Below, in pieces: positions 32,751-43,572 of a DNA stretch of 64,000 bases; positions within the stretch are counted from its first letter, which is position 1; each line of letters begins with the position of its first letter. Location: positions 21,024,061 to 21,088,060 of the forward strand of contig NC_084804.1 of the NCBI RefSeq assembly GCF_963583255.1. The letters are read 5' to 3'. A program made the translations under genes and the position numbers. This DNA comes from Pyrus communis. Taxonomy: Eukaryota; Streptophyta; Magnoliopsida; Rosales; Rosaceae. A model generated the notes under the pieces. It was given only the letters and a program-made list of their open reading frames with translations, ran no database searches and had not been told where the DNA came from.

Positions 32751-35700
32751 CTAAGGGGTCGAAGGGAGGAAAGTCTCAAGGGCAGCTTTCAGCTCCAGCC
32801 ACTTCGCCTCGCTCAAAATTATCTCAGCCTGCCGCGTCTTCTTGTTGCACTGCAGTTGCTGGATACGCCGTGCGCCGGCAGCGAAGGTCGTCAGCCGAGC
32901 CTTGTTAGCCTCAAAATCCTTCTCAAGCTCGGAAGCAGCAGCCGACCATTGGCGTTGAAGGTCAGAAATCTGACGCTGGAGGTCAGAAATCTGGAGATCA
33001 AACTCGGTCAGCTTTGCTTTCTTTGCCTTGAAAGCCTCCATCTCTACTCGGCCAGCCTCATGCGCGACCTTGGCCACCTTCAAATCGTCCTCGGCCTGTA
33101 GGGCACGCTCAAAGATAAGAAAGTGTTGCCGAGTCCGCTCCAGGAGGTCGGTTAGGAAAGAGATACCCTCCGGGCTCAAGTAACCACCGCTGGCGAGGTC
33201 ATTAAGACACTCTCCAACAGAGTCAAGGCCCTTGCACCGGAGAGCTTGGGAAGCAGTCAGAGATAGGACTTCGTGCAGCTTCACGAAGACTTCGGCGGGC
33301 GTTGCTCCTGCCGAGTCGGCCGGAGCTGCAGAGGAGCCGACCTCACCGGTTGTGCTTTGGAGCAGAGCGTCAAGTTCCACTTCCCACGATGGCTGTGCAC
33401 ATAAAAGGAAAATGTGAGGGAAAGTAAGACGTGATATAGTGCATAAAGAAAAAAGGGGATTGTTTTAGACCTGCTGAGAGGAGACTTCGGCCATGCCCTC
33501 TGGGTCATTGCTCGAACCCAGGGAGCTTAATGGCCGAGCCCAGTGCCTTAGACCGCTACGCAATTCACGCGGCCGATGGAGGTTATCTACATTTGATGGC
33601 CACGACGGCGGCCAGGAAATATAGACAACGCTCCTCGGCGCGTAAAATTGCCGGTGAAATGAATGTTCAGGCACCTGACATTTATTATCTTTAAAAAAAA
33701 AAAAAAAACATGTCACAAAAACTAAAAAACACAAAAGAAACAATACTTACAAAGGCCGAAGAGACTTCCTGTGGAGGAATGGGAGGATCTTCGTCCTGCG
33801 GGTGGATCGGTGACTCGGCCGTGGCCTCAGGATCGACCATGGGTCTCTTGCCACGATCCGCCGCAGTAAGATGTGGTCGAGCGGTCACCTCGACTACAGG
33901 AGGAGGATGGACGGGAGGAGAGTTGACTGGTCGACTGCGGCGTTGCAGCGGGACTTCGTCACTCTCGCTCTCGACATCCTGAACAAAAAAAGAAAACAGT
34001 TAGCATTACGACCAGAAACCTAAAAGAAGCAAGTGGAAGCAGAATTATACCTCCAAAACGACCGTTGGAGACAAGGGTGCTTCGGCAGGCGCAGCCGACT
34101 TCCCCACTTCAGGTACCACGACCGGCTCCGAAGCTGGAGCGGGTGCGACGATTGGATCTGCCGGGGAGACGGCTGGAGGATTCGGGGTTGGAGATGCCGG
34201 GGTAGCCGGCACAGTTGGAGAGCCGGCAGGAGCAGGCGTCCCAGTACTGTCACTGGGGACGACATGAATTTCCCGGTCGCCCTTCTTCGCCAATTTCTTG
34301 ACGCGTTTAGAAGGGCGAGGGGCCTTTTCCGCCGGCTCGGTCTCTTGGTGGGGGCGCTTGGCAGGGACCGACCGCTCGGTGACAAGGGTCCCCTTCTTGG
34401 GCACCAGCTTCTTCGTCCTTGCCACCGCGGTGACCACCTCGACAGTTTTCGACCCGCGACCCCCTGAAATAGCAAAGCAATTAGTAAACAAGGACAAATG
34501 AGTTTTTTCTGAACTGGCAAAGCAATTAGTCAACAATATACCTTGGACCGACTCCTTAGGTTGAGTCGAGGGCACTGGTCTGGGCCGGTCACCAAACACT
34601 TTGCTCACCACGTCTTCGGCCGAGGCACCGAAGAAGTCGCCAGCGTACTCGTCCCACCAGTCCCCAAACGTGTCGGTGCCCAAGGATTCCAGAACGGTTG
34701 GCCGAAGACGGAACTTCTTGCACCGATCCTGAAACTCTTGCTCCATCGTCCGGCACTCCCTCTCGGAAGAACCGGAAAGACGTCCCCGGCTCAGGAGGGA
34801 ACGAGAGACGATCAGGGGTACAGGGCAACCTTGGAGGTAGCCGAGCTGTCGGGCGACAAAGTGGGGCTGGTAGACCTCCCAACTGGCTCGGCGAGCGTCG
34901 TAACTAAGGGGAAGGTCGCGAGCCAGTACGATTGACCCCTAGGACTGACGAAGGCCCGCGTCCTCGGCCGAGGCCCAGGTTGCCGTCGGGAGCCCGATTG
35001 ACGCGGGGTACTCCTGGCGCCGGCACACCAAGAACTCCTCGTCCGAAAGAACTTCGAGACCAAAAAAGTGCTTGAGGACCTCGTCAGCCCGGTGAGGAGG
35101 AGCCGGTCGAGAGGCAAGTTGGGGGCCGAGGGCGGCTGAGCGCTGGAAGGCGGGGACCTCAGGCCGAAGAGTGGAAAAATAGACCTGCAGCCAGAGTTGG
35201 AAAACCCAGAGGGGTCCATTCTGGTGCGGGTCAATCTTGTTGATGGTCGTCTCGGCCAAGCAACGAAAAAGGTTGGCAAGAATAGCCGGGCTAAGCGCCA
35301 GAGAGTGACCACTAGCCAGGGCCTGGGCCACCGGCATATTCTCGACCAAGCACTTGTTCGACCTGGTACAACAAATAAATTTGTTGTACCAATAGAAGAG
35401 GAAGGCTTCATGTTCTCCCTTCCTGAGACTCTCCTCGCCTCGGCCGGCAAAATGGAGAATCAGAGTAGTGTAGTTGAAGAAGTTCTTATGAAGCTTCTGA
35501 ACTTCTTCTCTTGAAGGCTCCCAACCGCCTCGGTTGAGCGTTTCGACAGCCTGCTCGTCGAAAAGCGTCTTCAGGTCGAGGAGGGAGGGACATCCAGAGA
35601 GAGCGGCATCGATTGGGAGGCCGGATGGTGGAGTCCCAAGAATGGCCGAGATGTCGAGGATCGTAGGGCCGAGGGGTCCGAATGGAAGGACCATGGTGTT

Positions 35701-36114
35701 GGTGGCCGAGCACCATAGGGTCAAGGCCGCCATAAGCAGCTCTTTGTCCATGGTAATTTCCATGGTCGAGAGCAGGATGGCATCATAGATGCCGAGGGCT
35801 TTCCACTCCTCGCCAAAGAATGATCTCATTCGATCCACCCAGGCGGCCCAGGCTGTGGTGGTCGAGGGCCAAGCTCCTTGAGGCCGAGCCAAGCACCATT
35901 TGGACCAGTCGAACCCTTGAAGCAGGGGTGCTAGGCACTGCTCCTTGAGAAGGGTGGTGATGCACATCGGCACTGCATCTCTGAAGAGGGGGCCCAGAAT
36001 CTGATGAGTCGTGGCCATGTCATTCTCGAAGCGGAGGGTTTTGATTGCGCTCCGATCGATGAAGTCTTTGCACTTGTTGATTTCGTCAGAGAGTTTTGAG
36101 ATAAAGGAGGCCAT
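32751..36114 (-). CDS. Antisense five-exon plant mobile domain (PMD) gene carried by the Tat element
   Basis: Exons (minus): 36114-34542, 34463-34051, 33978-33751, 33674-33471, 33392-32751. Introns of 78, 72, 76 and 78 bp are all GT...AG with pyrimidine-rich 3' ends, and the five exons keep one frame (1,019 residues plus stop). The first intron donor is GTATATTG and the third GTAAGTATTG. Exon 1 encodes the PMD (aminotransferase-like plant mobile domain): FDWSKWCLARP, AAWVDRMRSFFGEEWKALGI, MVLPFGPLGPTILDISAILG, FLFYWYNKFICC, then VYQPHFVARQLGYLQG. Exons 2-4 give a Lys/Pro-rich, probably disordered linker with a nuclear-localisation-like RPSKRVKKLAKK. Exon 5 gives a coiled coil (ISDLQRQISDLQRQWSAAAS). 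The ATG context CCAATGGCC is strong. An in-frame TAG at 34941-34939 interrupts the PMD. Host PMD proteins MAIN and MAIL1 act in transposon silencing and gene expression; a role here is inferred. Confidence 0.82.
34939..34941 (-). other. In-frame TAG inside the PMD exon
   Basis: The frame is open on both sides, and PMD similarity continues for at least 60 residues beyond (VYQPHFVARQLGYLQG). So this is a point nonsense change in an otherwise intact exon, not an exon end. The codon before is AGT (Ser). A CAG-to-TAG change would explain it. Confidence 0.75.
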
Positions 36115-36260
36115 TGGAAGAAGAAGAAATTGCAGAAAGGAAAACTGGGGAAGAAATCGCAGAAGGAAGCACTAGAAAGGTTTTGGCTTAAAACAAGTGT
36201 GAACAAATTGGGATTTTGGAGTTTCTGAAAGCGTAAGTTGTGAATGGCAGAAATGTGGGC

Positions 36261-36267
36261 ATTTATA
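36261..36267 (-). promoter_or_regulatory. TATA box for the antisense PMD gene
   Basis: On the minus strand the sequence reads CCTATAAATGCCC, about 150 bp upstream of the ATG at 36114. A start of transcription about 30 bp downstream would give a leader of roughly 115 bp. It lies in internal DNA, not in an LTR, so the gene appears to have its own promoter. Confidence 0.5.
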
Positions 36268-36677
36268 GGTTTTTCAGAATGAATATCAAACGACTGGAAT
36301 TCGAAATTGGGGGAAAATTCAACCGGGAAAAGTTCCCAATCATTTCGAATATTTTGGGAACCTGCGAAGAGGGGATCGAGGAGTCGAAAATCCAGGATGC
36401 ACGATTGCGTGCGACGCCAGTTTTAAGGCATTAATGAGGATAAGACGTTCCAGTTAGTGCACGGTTTCGAGGCCCACGATTGAAAGTTTTGAGAACGGCG
36501 TAGAATCAACACGTGGCCACGCTTTGGGGGCAACGAGGAAAGTGCAATCATGCCTCATAAATACGCAGGAATAACGGTCATTAAGTAAAGTTCCAAAAGC
36601 AATAAACGTTTTCGCTTCTGCAAGGTCGAGGCCCGACCAAGAGTTAATGGTCGGCGACCTCAGAAGCGAGGGGGCAA
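36268..36677. other. 3' non-coding part of the Tat element, antisense promoter region and purine tract
   Basis: No coding frame. The left part lies upstream of the antisense TATA box. The last 16 bases (AGAAGCGAGGGGGCAA) are the polypurine tract that primes plus-strand synthesis, directly before the 3' LTR. Confidence 0.6.
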
Positions 36678-37798
36678 TGTTTGGACCCAAAATATTATTA
36701 CTGGGCCGAGCAGCAGGATGTGCTCGACCCAAGGAGATGATAAAAACTATGGGCCGAATAATAAGGCCCGGGTCAGCTAACAGGGTCGGCCAAATCCTAT
36801 CATAAATAGTCCAGATAAATAGAAAGGTCGAGGGAGTCTTGTTGCAACCAGGATTCTCGACCAGCAAGGAATGAAGTCCCGAAAAGAAGGAAAATTCAGA
36901 ATCCCAGTAGGAGTAGGTTTGATCGAGGAAGAAGCGAAATAGGACAAGAACTCCCAACCCAAATCGGAGTCAGTTTCAAGGAATGGGGCACTATAAATAC
37001 AAGAAATCATGCAAACAGAAAGGACCTTGAAATCAGCATACAATTGCCCTGCGCAAAACCTCTCAACATCTTGAGATTTTTCCTTTTCTTTTTCTGCCGA
37101 CACACCTTCAGTTTGGATAAACAGCACTGTGGAAGCGCCCGGCGAGCACCTTCAGTTTGGATAAACAGCACTGCTGCCGCAGAATCAGCTGACCGAGAAG
37201 CATCTTCAGTTTGGATAAACAGCACTGCGTCGAGGTCGACCGATTATCTATCCAAGTCTCGGTCGAGAAAGGTTTTCGAACCTTTGTTGGCAGAGGTCAC
37301 CTTGCTAAGCTTTCTCGGCATAGTTAGGTGTTACGAATTACATTGCTCGGCGTACTGGTCGCCGAGTGGTTTTATGATTGGATACTCACAGGTGAGTTTC
37401 AGGGTTCGGCATTCCGACGGCCGAACTACGTTTACCATCAAGACATACATCACGTTCGAGTACCTGTGCCCATACACCTTGGTCTCGATTCGACGTGCTT
37501 ATACTCTCACGAATATAATCACAGTGACCGAATCGGGCTCGGACGATTTGTGAACTCCGCAGAATTAGCAGCCTTGTCTTCAGGCTGTAGAACCCAGAGA
37601 CCGAGAGTGTTCCTTCCTCGGTCGCAATCGCAAGTTAAAGAAGTCAGCAACGCGCTCAAAGCTACATCAACAAATTTTACTCCTCGGCCAGGCTCGGCCG
37701 ACGAGTTGGCACGCCCCGCATTCGACCGAAGGACGTAGTTAGCTTATTAGTTACTCGGCCTGCGCGCCACGTAGGTTTTGTAATTTTTAGAGTCAACA
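36678..37798 (+). repeat. 3' LTR of the Tat gypsy element
   Basis: 1,121 bp, same length as the 5' LTR. By eye about 8 substitutions, mostly transitions (for example TGCTCGGCCC to TGCTCGACCC). TATA box CTATAAATAC at 36991-37000. Followed by GTTTC, the target duplication. Confidence 0.95.
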
Positions 37799-38457
37799 GT
37801 TTCACGACAAATTGAGGCACTGTGAAGATGCGGCTTCGAGCGGAGACGACGGTCCAGCCACGTCGGCGAGGATTGACAGAGCCTTTGGCTCTTGAAGTTT
37901 TCCGGGAATCGATGAGATCTGCTCCAGATTCTGGCGAAAGGGCGGTTGCAGGTCATTGGGTTTTAGATCCTGTTAACCAAATCGATTAATTGGATTTCCA
38001 TTGTGGTGGGTCGGTAAACGCAGAAATTGAGCCAAGAGCTGTAGGAGTTTAGCCAAGAAGCTGTCCAACCTTCAGTAATTTCACAGAATTTTATAGAAAT
38101 TATGGAGTTCTAAAACTTAATTTGAAGGGAGCTATAACTTCCCCAATAATTTAGGGCGGAACAGAGAAAAGTAGAAGAAGAATGACGACGGCTGAACGAC
38201 GACAACAACAATGAGTCTTGCGAACGATGCGAGAGAGGAACGCGACGAGAGAGGGACAGAGAGGGAGAGCGAGCGTTGTTCCCACCCGACTAATAATCCT
38301 TAGGTTTTAGGGAGGATAAATTAACAGGTGCGTACCGTATAAATCATGTGGGGCCGGTATAATTAATCCGGATGCTATTTAGTACGTAACAGTGCCATAC
38401 ATTCGGATCTGTATTATTTATCCTATCCGATCCTTTATACGGACTGCCAAACGAGGT

Positions 38458-39350
38458 ATGAGTGTTTAAATTGAAATGTCTTTTAACGCTCTGCTAAGTA
38501 AATGAGTTTTTTTTTTATCTAATAATTCAAGTATATTTTGGAGCAATCAATTATGAAGAAGCTCCATAGTTAGGCAATCTCCCACAATATCAAGAATTGG
38601 TAAAATACTGTTCTCACGATTCTGGAGTTAAATTAGAAGTCTGCTTTACAATGATAAAAAACAAAATAGTTGTGAAAAGATATTTTGTGTAAAATATGGA
38701 TATGTAATCGTAAACTGTAGCATCGATCACTTTGACCAAAAGGCATTTCAACGAGACATTCGGAAATTGATAGCTCATCTTCTGTTATGTTCCTTAAATT
38801 AGCTACTGTCATAATATTTGATTCAAGTATAAATGCTTTCGTAGTAAATCGAATTATTACATTTATTGCAGGAATGAAATCCCTCATTTGTTGTGCTATG
38901 ATTCAAGCATAAACATCTGCCTCCATTTTGTTGCCCTTGTGACCATATTTTTATGAAGAAAAAACACGTAGTAGGGAAGAAGACGATAGAGAAAATTTGG
39001 GAAGAAATTAAAAGGAGAGAGAAGAGGGAAAAAAAAAAACCACTAACTAAATTTTATAGTGTATATTAATTAGTAGGAAAATAATTATGGAAGTTTTAAA
39101 TATAAAAAAATACAAAATATTATATTTAAGATAATTAGGCTTCATATTGTGTGACTTAGCCGAACTCTCCCTCATTTTAGTGTAAAAATATCAATGTGCT
39201 CAAAAAAAGATTTGCTATGTGACGAGTTTTGATTGGATTATAGTGTCACTCAGTAACGTCCAATGACCAGCAAAGCCTCACACAAGTTTTTCTCCATTCT
39301 TAGATTCTCAAAAAGAAAAAAGCATAATCAACCGACAATATTTCCAAACA
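38458..39350. other. Intergenic, no supported gene
   Basis: AT-rich. An 84-codon minus-strand frame at 38633-38887 contains no recognised domain. A polypurine stretch lies at about 38950-39040. Confidence 0.4.
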
Positions 39351-39538
39351 AGGAAAAGGATCCTCGCTGGATCCTTTTTTTGGGGATCCTAGGGATCCTG
39401 TGATCGTGACCATTCATTGTACATCGCGCGGTCAGTTTTCGTTAAGTACTATTTATACCACACGATGTACGATGAATGGTCACGATCATAGGATCTCTAG
39501 GATCCCTAGGAAAATGATCCAATGAGGATCCTTTTCCT
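39351..39538. mobile_element. Hairpin MITE, GGATCC family, copy 3
   Basis: Nearly a complete inverted repeat: AGGAAAAGGATCC at the left and its complement at the right, with GATCGTGACCATTCATTGTA and its complement further in. An approximate 9-bp duplication CCAAACAAG / GCAAACAAG is suggested. Such a palindrome would fold as a hairpin if transcribed. Confidence 0.7.
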
Positions 39539-39691
39539 GCAAACAAGTCATAAGTAAATGATGTTGCAGTAATCATCTCAATTTGTCTATATATCATGTC
39601 AGGTAAATTAACTTTTACCTTCCTTTCGGTTGCAACCATTAGACACCAAACATCTCTAGATAGCTCTGGTGGGCAATTATTGTACCTTCCC

Positions 39692-39900
39692 GTAGGATCC
39701 TTTTCCTAAGAATTCGAACAATCTTGTGATCGTGATCGTTTATCATACATCGTGTGGTCAGAAATCATTTCAAAATTTAAATTTTAAAGTTAAATATAAA
39801 TAATACTTAATGAAAACTGATCGCACGATGTACAATGAACGGTGACGATCATGGAATTCCTAGAATCCCTAGGAAAATGATCCGGTTAGGATCCTTTTCC
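39692..39900. mobile_element. Hairpin MITE, GGATCC family, copy 4
   Basis: Same family, 150 bp from copy 3. Target duplication TACCTTCCC (39683-39691) against TACCTTCAC (39901-39909), 8 of 9 matching, which fits a Mutator-type origin. The core retains CATACATCGTGTGGTCAG and the TAAATATAAATAATAC stretch seen in copies 1 and 2. Confidence 0.7.
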
Positions 39901-39909
39901 TACCTTCAC

Positions 39910-40667
39910 AACAATCTTGTACTTGGGGGAATCTGAATTGCTCATCTCTCATCTCGTCTTCAAAGCATGTGTTTATGAGTATTTACAGGGACGAAACCAG
40001 AGATTTGTGTGAGTAAGGGCATCCTCAAACAATAAAGTCACAATTAAAAATCTCAATAATTTATTGAATGAAATACTAATATATTAATCCATAAAGTTTT
40101 TCATACAACATATTACAATATTTCTCGAATCGTTTTCATGTTTTGAAAGCGTTGCCATAACAATATCATTAAATATCTCTTTATATAAAAATAATCATTT
40201 TATCATTCATCCATTGATCTCTAAATTAGAAAGCTAAATTCTAAATTGAAATGCCAAAAACAAATTAATGAAGTAAAGTCGTATAAAATACCTTGTGGAG
40301 TAAAATTCTTGTGTTGAATTTTGATAATTGATTACTTGAACTCCAACTGTCTATAACACTCCAAATTCAATTGAGTTTTGGTTGAAAGAAAGGGGAGGAA
40401 AAATCTGGAGAAGTTGAGGACTGGAACTGCTTTGCTGTATGTGGTAGGATGAGTTTTGTGTGGATTAACGACCTAGGGTTAGAAAAACGGGGAGGCACAA
40501 TTAAATTAATTGTTAATTAAATTATCATTAGGTAGGGCATTTGGGATCCAAAATGGTAGACTAGTTTAGGGCTGGTTATTGAGAATTAGAACGCAACCAT
40601 ACATTTTTTTTAATGAGTGGGGGCATCTGCCCCATAGGTCTACACTAGCTCCGTCCTTGAGTATTTA

Positions 40668-40717
<50 letters not shown>

Positions 40718-42860
40718 ACCTCAAAATGACGAAGCATTCAAAATACCATAAATTGCTCATTGATCGCAGGATTACATATAATCCTGTAGTTCGCGTAGCT
40801 TTAGCAGTCACAATCCTAACTTTGGTACAAGTGGTATGTGATTCCAAACTTCAAATTTTCTCTCTGTGGAGCACAATGATGAAATAGAAAAATAGTACAG
40901 AGAAGAGTTTTTATCACAAATGGTCTCTAAAATTAATCCATATCATCAAGATGACCCTTGAATTTGAAAATCGATTAATGTAGACTTTGAAAATGGATGT
41001 CGCAAATCATTGTGGTCATTCCGTTATATTTCCATCAAGAATTCAGTTAGTGTGCTAATGTGGCATATATGTGGATCCCACATGAATTAAAAAAAAATCA
41101 CCTAGTTTTAAATTCTAAAAATAATAACAAATAAATAAAAAGAAAATTGACAAAAAAAAAGCAAACCAATTATCATACAAATCATCCTCCCAATACTATA
41201 ACCCTACGAAATACTCAAACCCACAAATCCATTTATCATACAAATCAAAGAAACACATCGAGAGAATAGCAAAAATCATATCCCAACACACAATATATAA
41301 TATCATCCACTCAAACACTGTAAATCGAAGATATATGTTATAGACTTCATACCTCAGTCCTTGCCATATGTTATATATCGCACTGCATTATGAAATAAAT
41401 CAAAACTCCAATCCGCACCCTCATCCTGCAACTAACCATATCGCACTGCACAATGCTGGCCACTAAGGTTGCGTCTGGTTTGAATTGTGAACAAAAAAGA
41501 AAAAAAAGAAAAAAGAAAAAAAAAAGAAAAAACATCATAGGGATGGCTAGAATTTGTTTTTCTTTATTGGTAAAACTATATTCAATACAATTAAAGAAAA
41601 AAAACAGTTATCAACACTCCAAAAATCTTATTTTTTTACTCTTCACAGGTGTATTTTTCTTTTTAAAGGTTTGAAGTGGAAAATGAGAATTTTGAGTGCC
41701 AAAAGCAATTCCCTAAAAAAATTATCTATATATAAAGAGAGATGACAAAATGAGTGAAGCTTTCTTAATACTGAAATTACCCTTCTCTCATTAGGGATTT
41801 AAGAAAATAAATAATAAAAAATGATTCACAAAAAGAAAAACCCACGTAGTGGGACTGTGGGTTATTTATCGAACCCGTACAAGACACGTTTCATGGAGGT
41901 AATGTCTTTAACGTTAAGAATACCGCAATATCTTAGAAATTCACAAAGTATATTACGCTGAAATTCTTCTTATCTCATCGGTAAGAGTATTAAAAGATTG
42001 AAGTCAAGTAGATTCGATCTCAAGTTCAAGTTGATGTAATCATTTGCCAATATTGTGGTTTGCTGTGGTTCGAGTTGCAATTGAACACGCATCTAATTGA
42101 AAATTTTAGAGATATGTACAAGTAAATATTATAAAATAAACAATTGCAAACCCATCAATTTATAAAATTTCATCGTGAAACTGTCAACTTCATAAATTAA
42201 TTTGCAATTCCATGACTTAAAAATATTTAATCTCATAACTCAATTAAAATTCTCAAACTTCTAATCTCATTACTCCAAGATCTTAAGTAAACTACTAAAC
42301 TATATATAGTGCTATTAGATCCACCCTAATGTCTTATTTCTCCACCTATATTATAACCCCACCACCATCAAAAGTTAAAAAATTGAAACCCTATTTCCTC
42401 ACCCACTATTATTCCTAAAATAACCTCGTATCACAACAACTCCTCAAAAACTCTAAGCTAAAATCTTGAGCTTCATTATACATATTTGATACAAAGTTGT
42501 TATTGCTTGAAACTGAAAGACTTGTATCCTAACAAACAATCTCTCTCTCTCAAATTTGCATCTCAATTCCCCATCTGAGCTGAATAGGGTTATGAGGACA
42601 TACATCACAACTATTGGAAAAAGAGTAAAAGACTAATCAATACTTTAATTAAGGATTTCCAATTAGTGCATATATCCGAAAGCGATTATTTTGAAATTGA
42701 AATTGAGAATTAAACTTAATCCTAAATCAAGTTATAAATCCAATCCAATGGTCTGCTAACTAGCTTAGATTTGTATGAAATATAGATTTTGTGGGAAAAC
42801 CCAGCAAAAGAGTGCTTGCTATGTTCTTACTGTTAGCCAAAACAGACAAAATCCACAAAG
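39910..42860. repeat. Intergenic, AT-rich, with a TA microsatellite
   Basis: A TA run of about 42 bp lies at 40672-40713. No protein domain or transposon ends were recognised. Short frames at 40665-40847 and 41453-41745 are artefacts of the repeat and poly-A tracts. Confidence 0.5.
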
Positions 42861-43027
42861 TAATGTTAAGGAGACCAATTTTGTTTTAAACCAAATTTGC
42901 AAACTAAATGATATGGTTGTAGATGATTAGATTATTAATTAAGTGTCGATTAACGTGCTTGTTTCTTATTGGTGACACATCATTTGGCTTGCAATTTGAT
43001 TTAAAAAATTTGGTCTCCCTAACATTA
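42861..43027. mobile_element. MITE with AATGTTAAGGAGACC ends, copy 1
   Basis: Inverted ends AATGTTAAGGAGACCAATTT and AAATTTGGTCTCCCTAACATT. The interior has CAAACTAAATGATATGG. The related copy is at 47758-47910. No coding capacity. Confidence 0.65.
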
Positions 43028-43572
43028 TTCAAATCCACAACCCCACAACCACCACCCAGCCTACCATAATCATCCTCATTGTTTTTTTTTTTTTTTTTTT
43101 TTTTGGAAACTTAATCATCCTCATTGTTTCGACAACCAGCAGAAACATAAATCTAGAAATTAACGAGTGACTAACAAGCATAAAAAAGAAATTAGAAAGA
43201 AAAAAAAACAAATCGGATGGGGAAATAGAAAAGGAGGATAATACTATGAGGGAGATGAGGAAAAAAGGAGCTGGAGAGAGCAACGTAGTTCTTTGAAACA
43301 GTAAAAATCAAAGTGTTGCACTTTTTCAGGCTTCTAAGTCCTTATACGTCATTTTGTCAATAGGTATACTTGTGAATAAATTTTCTATTAACAAGTGAGT
43401 GAGAAAATAAGACATAGCGATAGGGATGAGTTTTTATTGATAATAGCCAAAATTTAACACTCAATTTCATAAATGTCACTTTTAATAAAATATTTTAAAA
43501 ATAACAAAAAGATCTATTTAAATAGACTTAAATACCCTCAAAATTAAAACCAAATAAACACATGCAGCAACA
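43028..43572. other. Intergenic, no supported gene
   Basis: Holds a poly-T tract of about 22 bases at 43082-43103 and a purine-rich stretch to 43270. No domain recognised. Confidence 0.4.

Larger units (their letters stand above)
24006..37798 (+). mobile_element. Complete Ty3/gypsy retrotransposon, Tat lineage, with antisense cargo gene
   Basis: Two 1,121-bp LTRs (24006-25126 and 36678-37798) start TGTTTGGACCC and end GAGTCAACA. The 5-bp duplication GTTTC flanks the element. A primer site (TTTTGGCACGCCCAGTGGGA) follows the left LTR and a purine tract (AGAAGCGAGGGGGCAA) precedes the right LTR. Coding order is Gag-protease, reverse transcriptase-RNase H, second RNase H-integrase. The second, archaeal-type RNase H and the very large Gag are hallmarks of the Tat lineage. 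The 3' four kilobases carry a minus-strand multi-exon gene. About 8 LTR differences by eye indicate recent insertion. Confidence 0.95.
23796..38457 (-). mobile_element. Candidate TIR transposon with gene-like insert, split by the Tat gypsy element
   Basis: The left end reads ATACCGCGTTTGG and the right end, inverted, ATACCTCGTTTGGCAG. Further in, both arms share TACTGCTAAATATCC / TACTAAATAGCATCC-like text followed by ATTAATT. Removing the gypsy element leaves about 870 bp. On the minus strand this residue has a CT-rich leader (about 38275-38180) and a 69-codon frame (37956), and across the insertion point a TTGTCTGCAG acceptor-like site near 23975. That looks like a captured gene fragment. 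A target duplication was not found. Confidence 0.35.

Noticed and set aside
32739..33101. 120-codon plus-strand frame after integrase
   Set aside because: Antisense of the coiled-coil exon of the PMD gene. The minus-strand reading is the one supported by introns and frame.
34812..35450. 212-codon minus-strand frame overlapping the PMD exon
   Set aside because: Alternate frame of the PMD exon, Ser/Arg/Pro-rich, no domain. The PMD frame explains the region.
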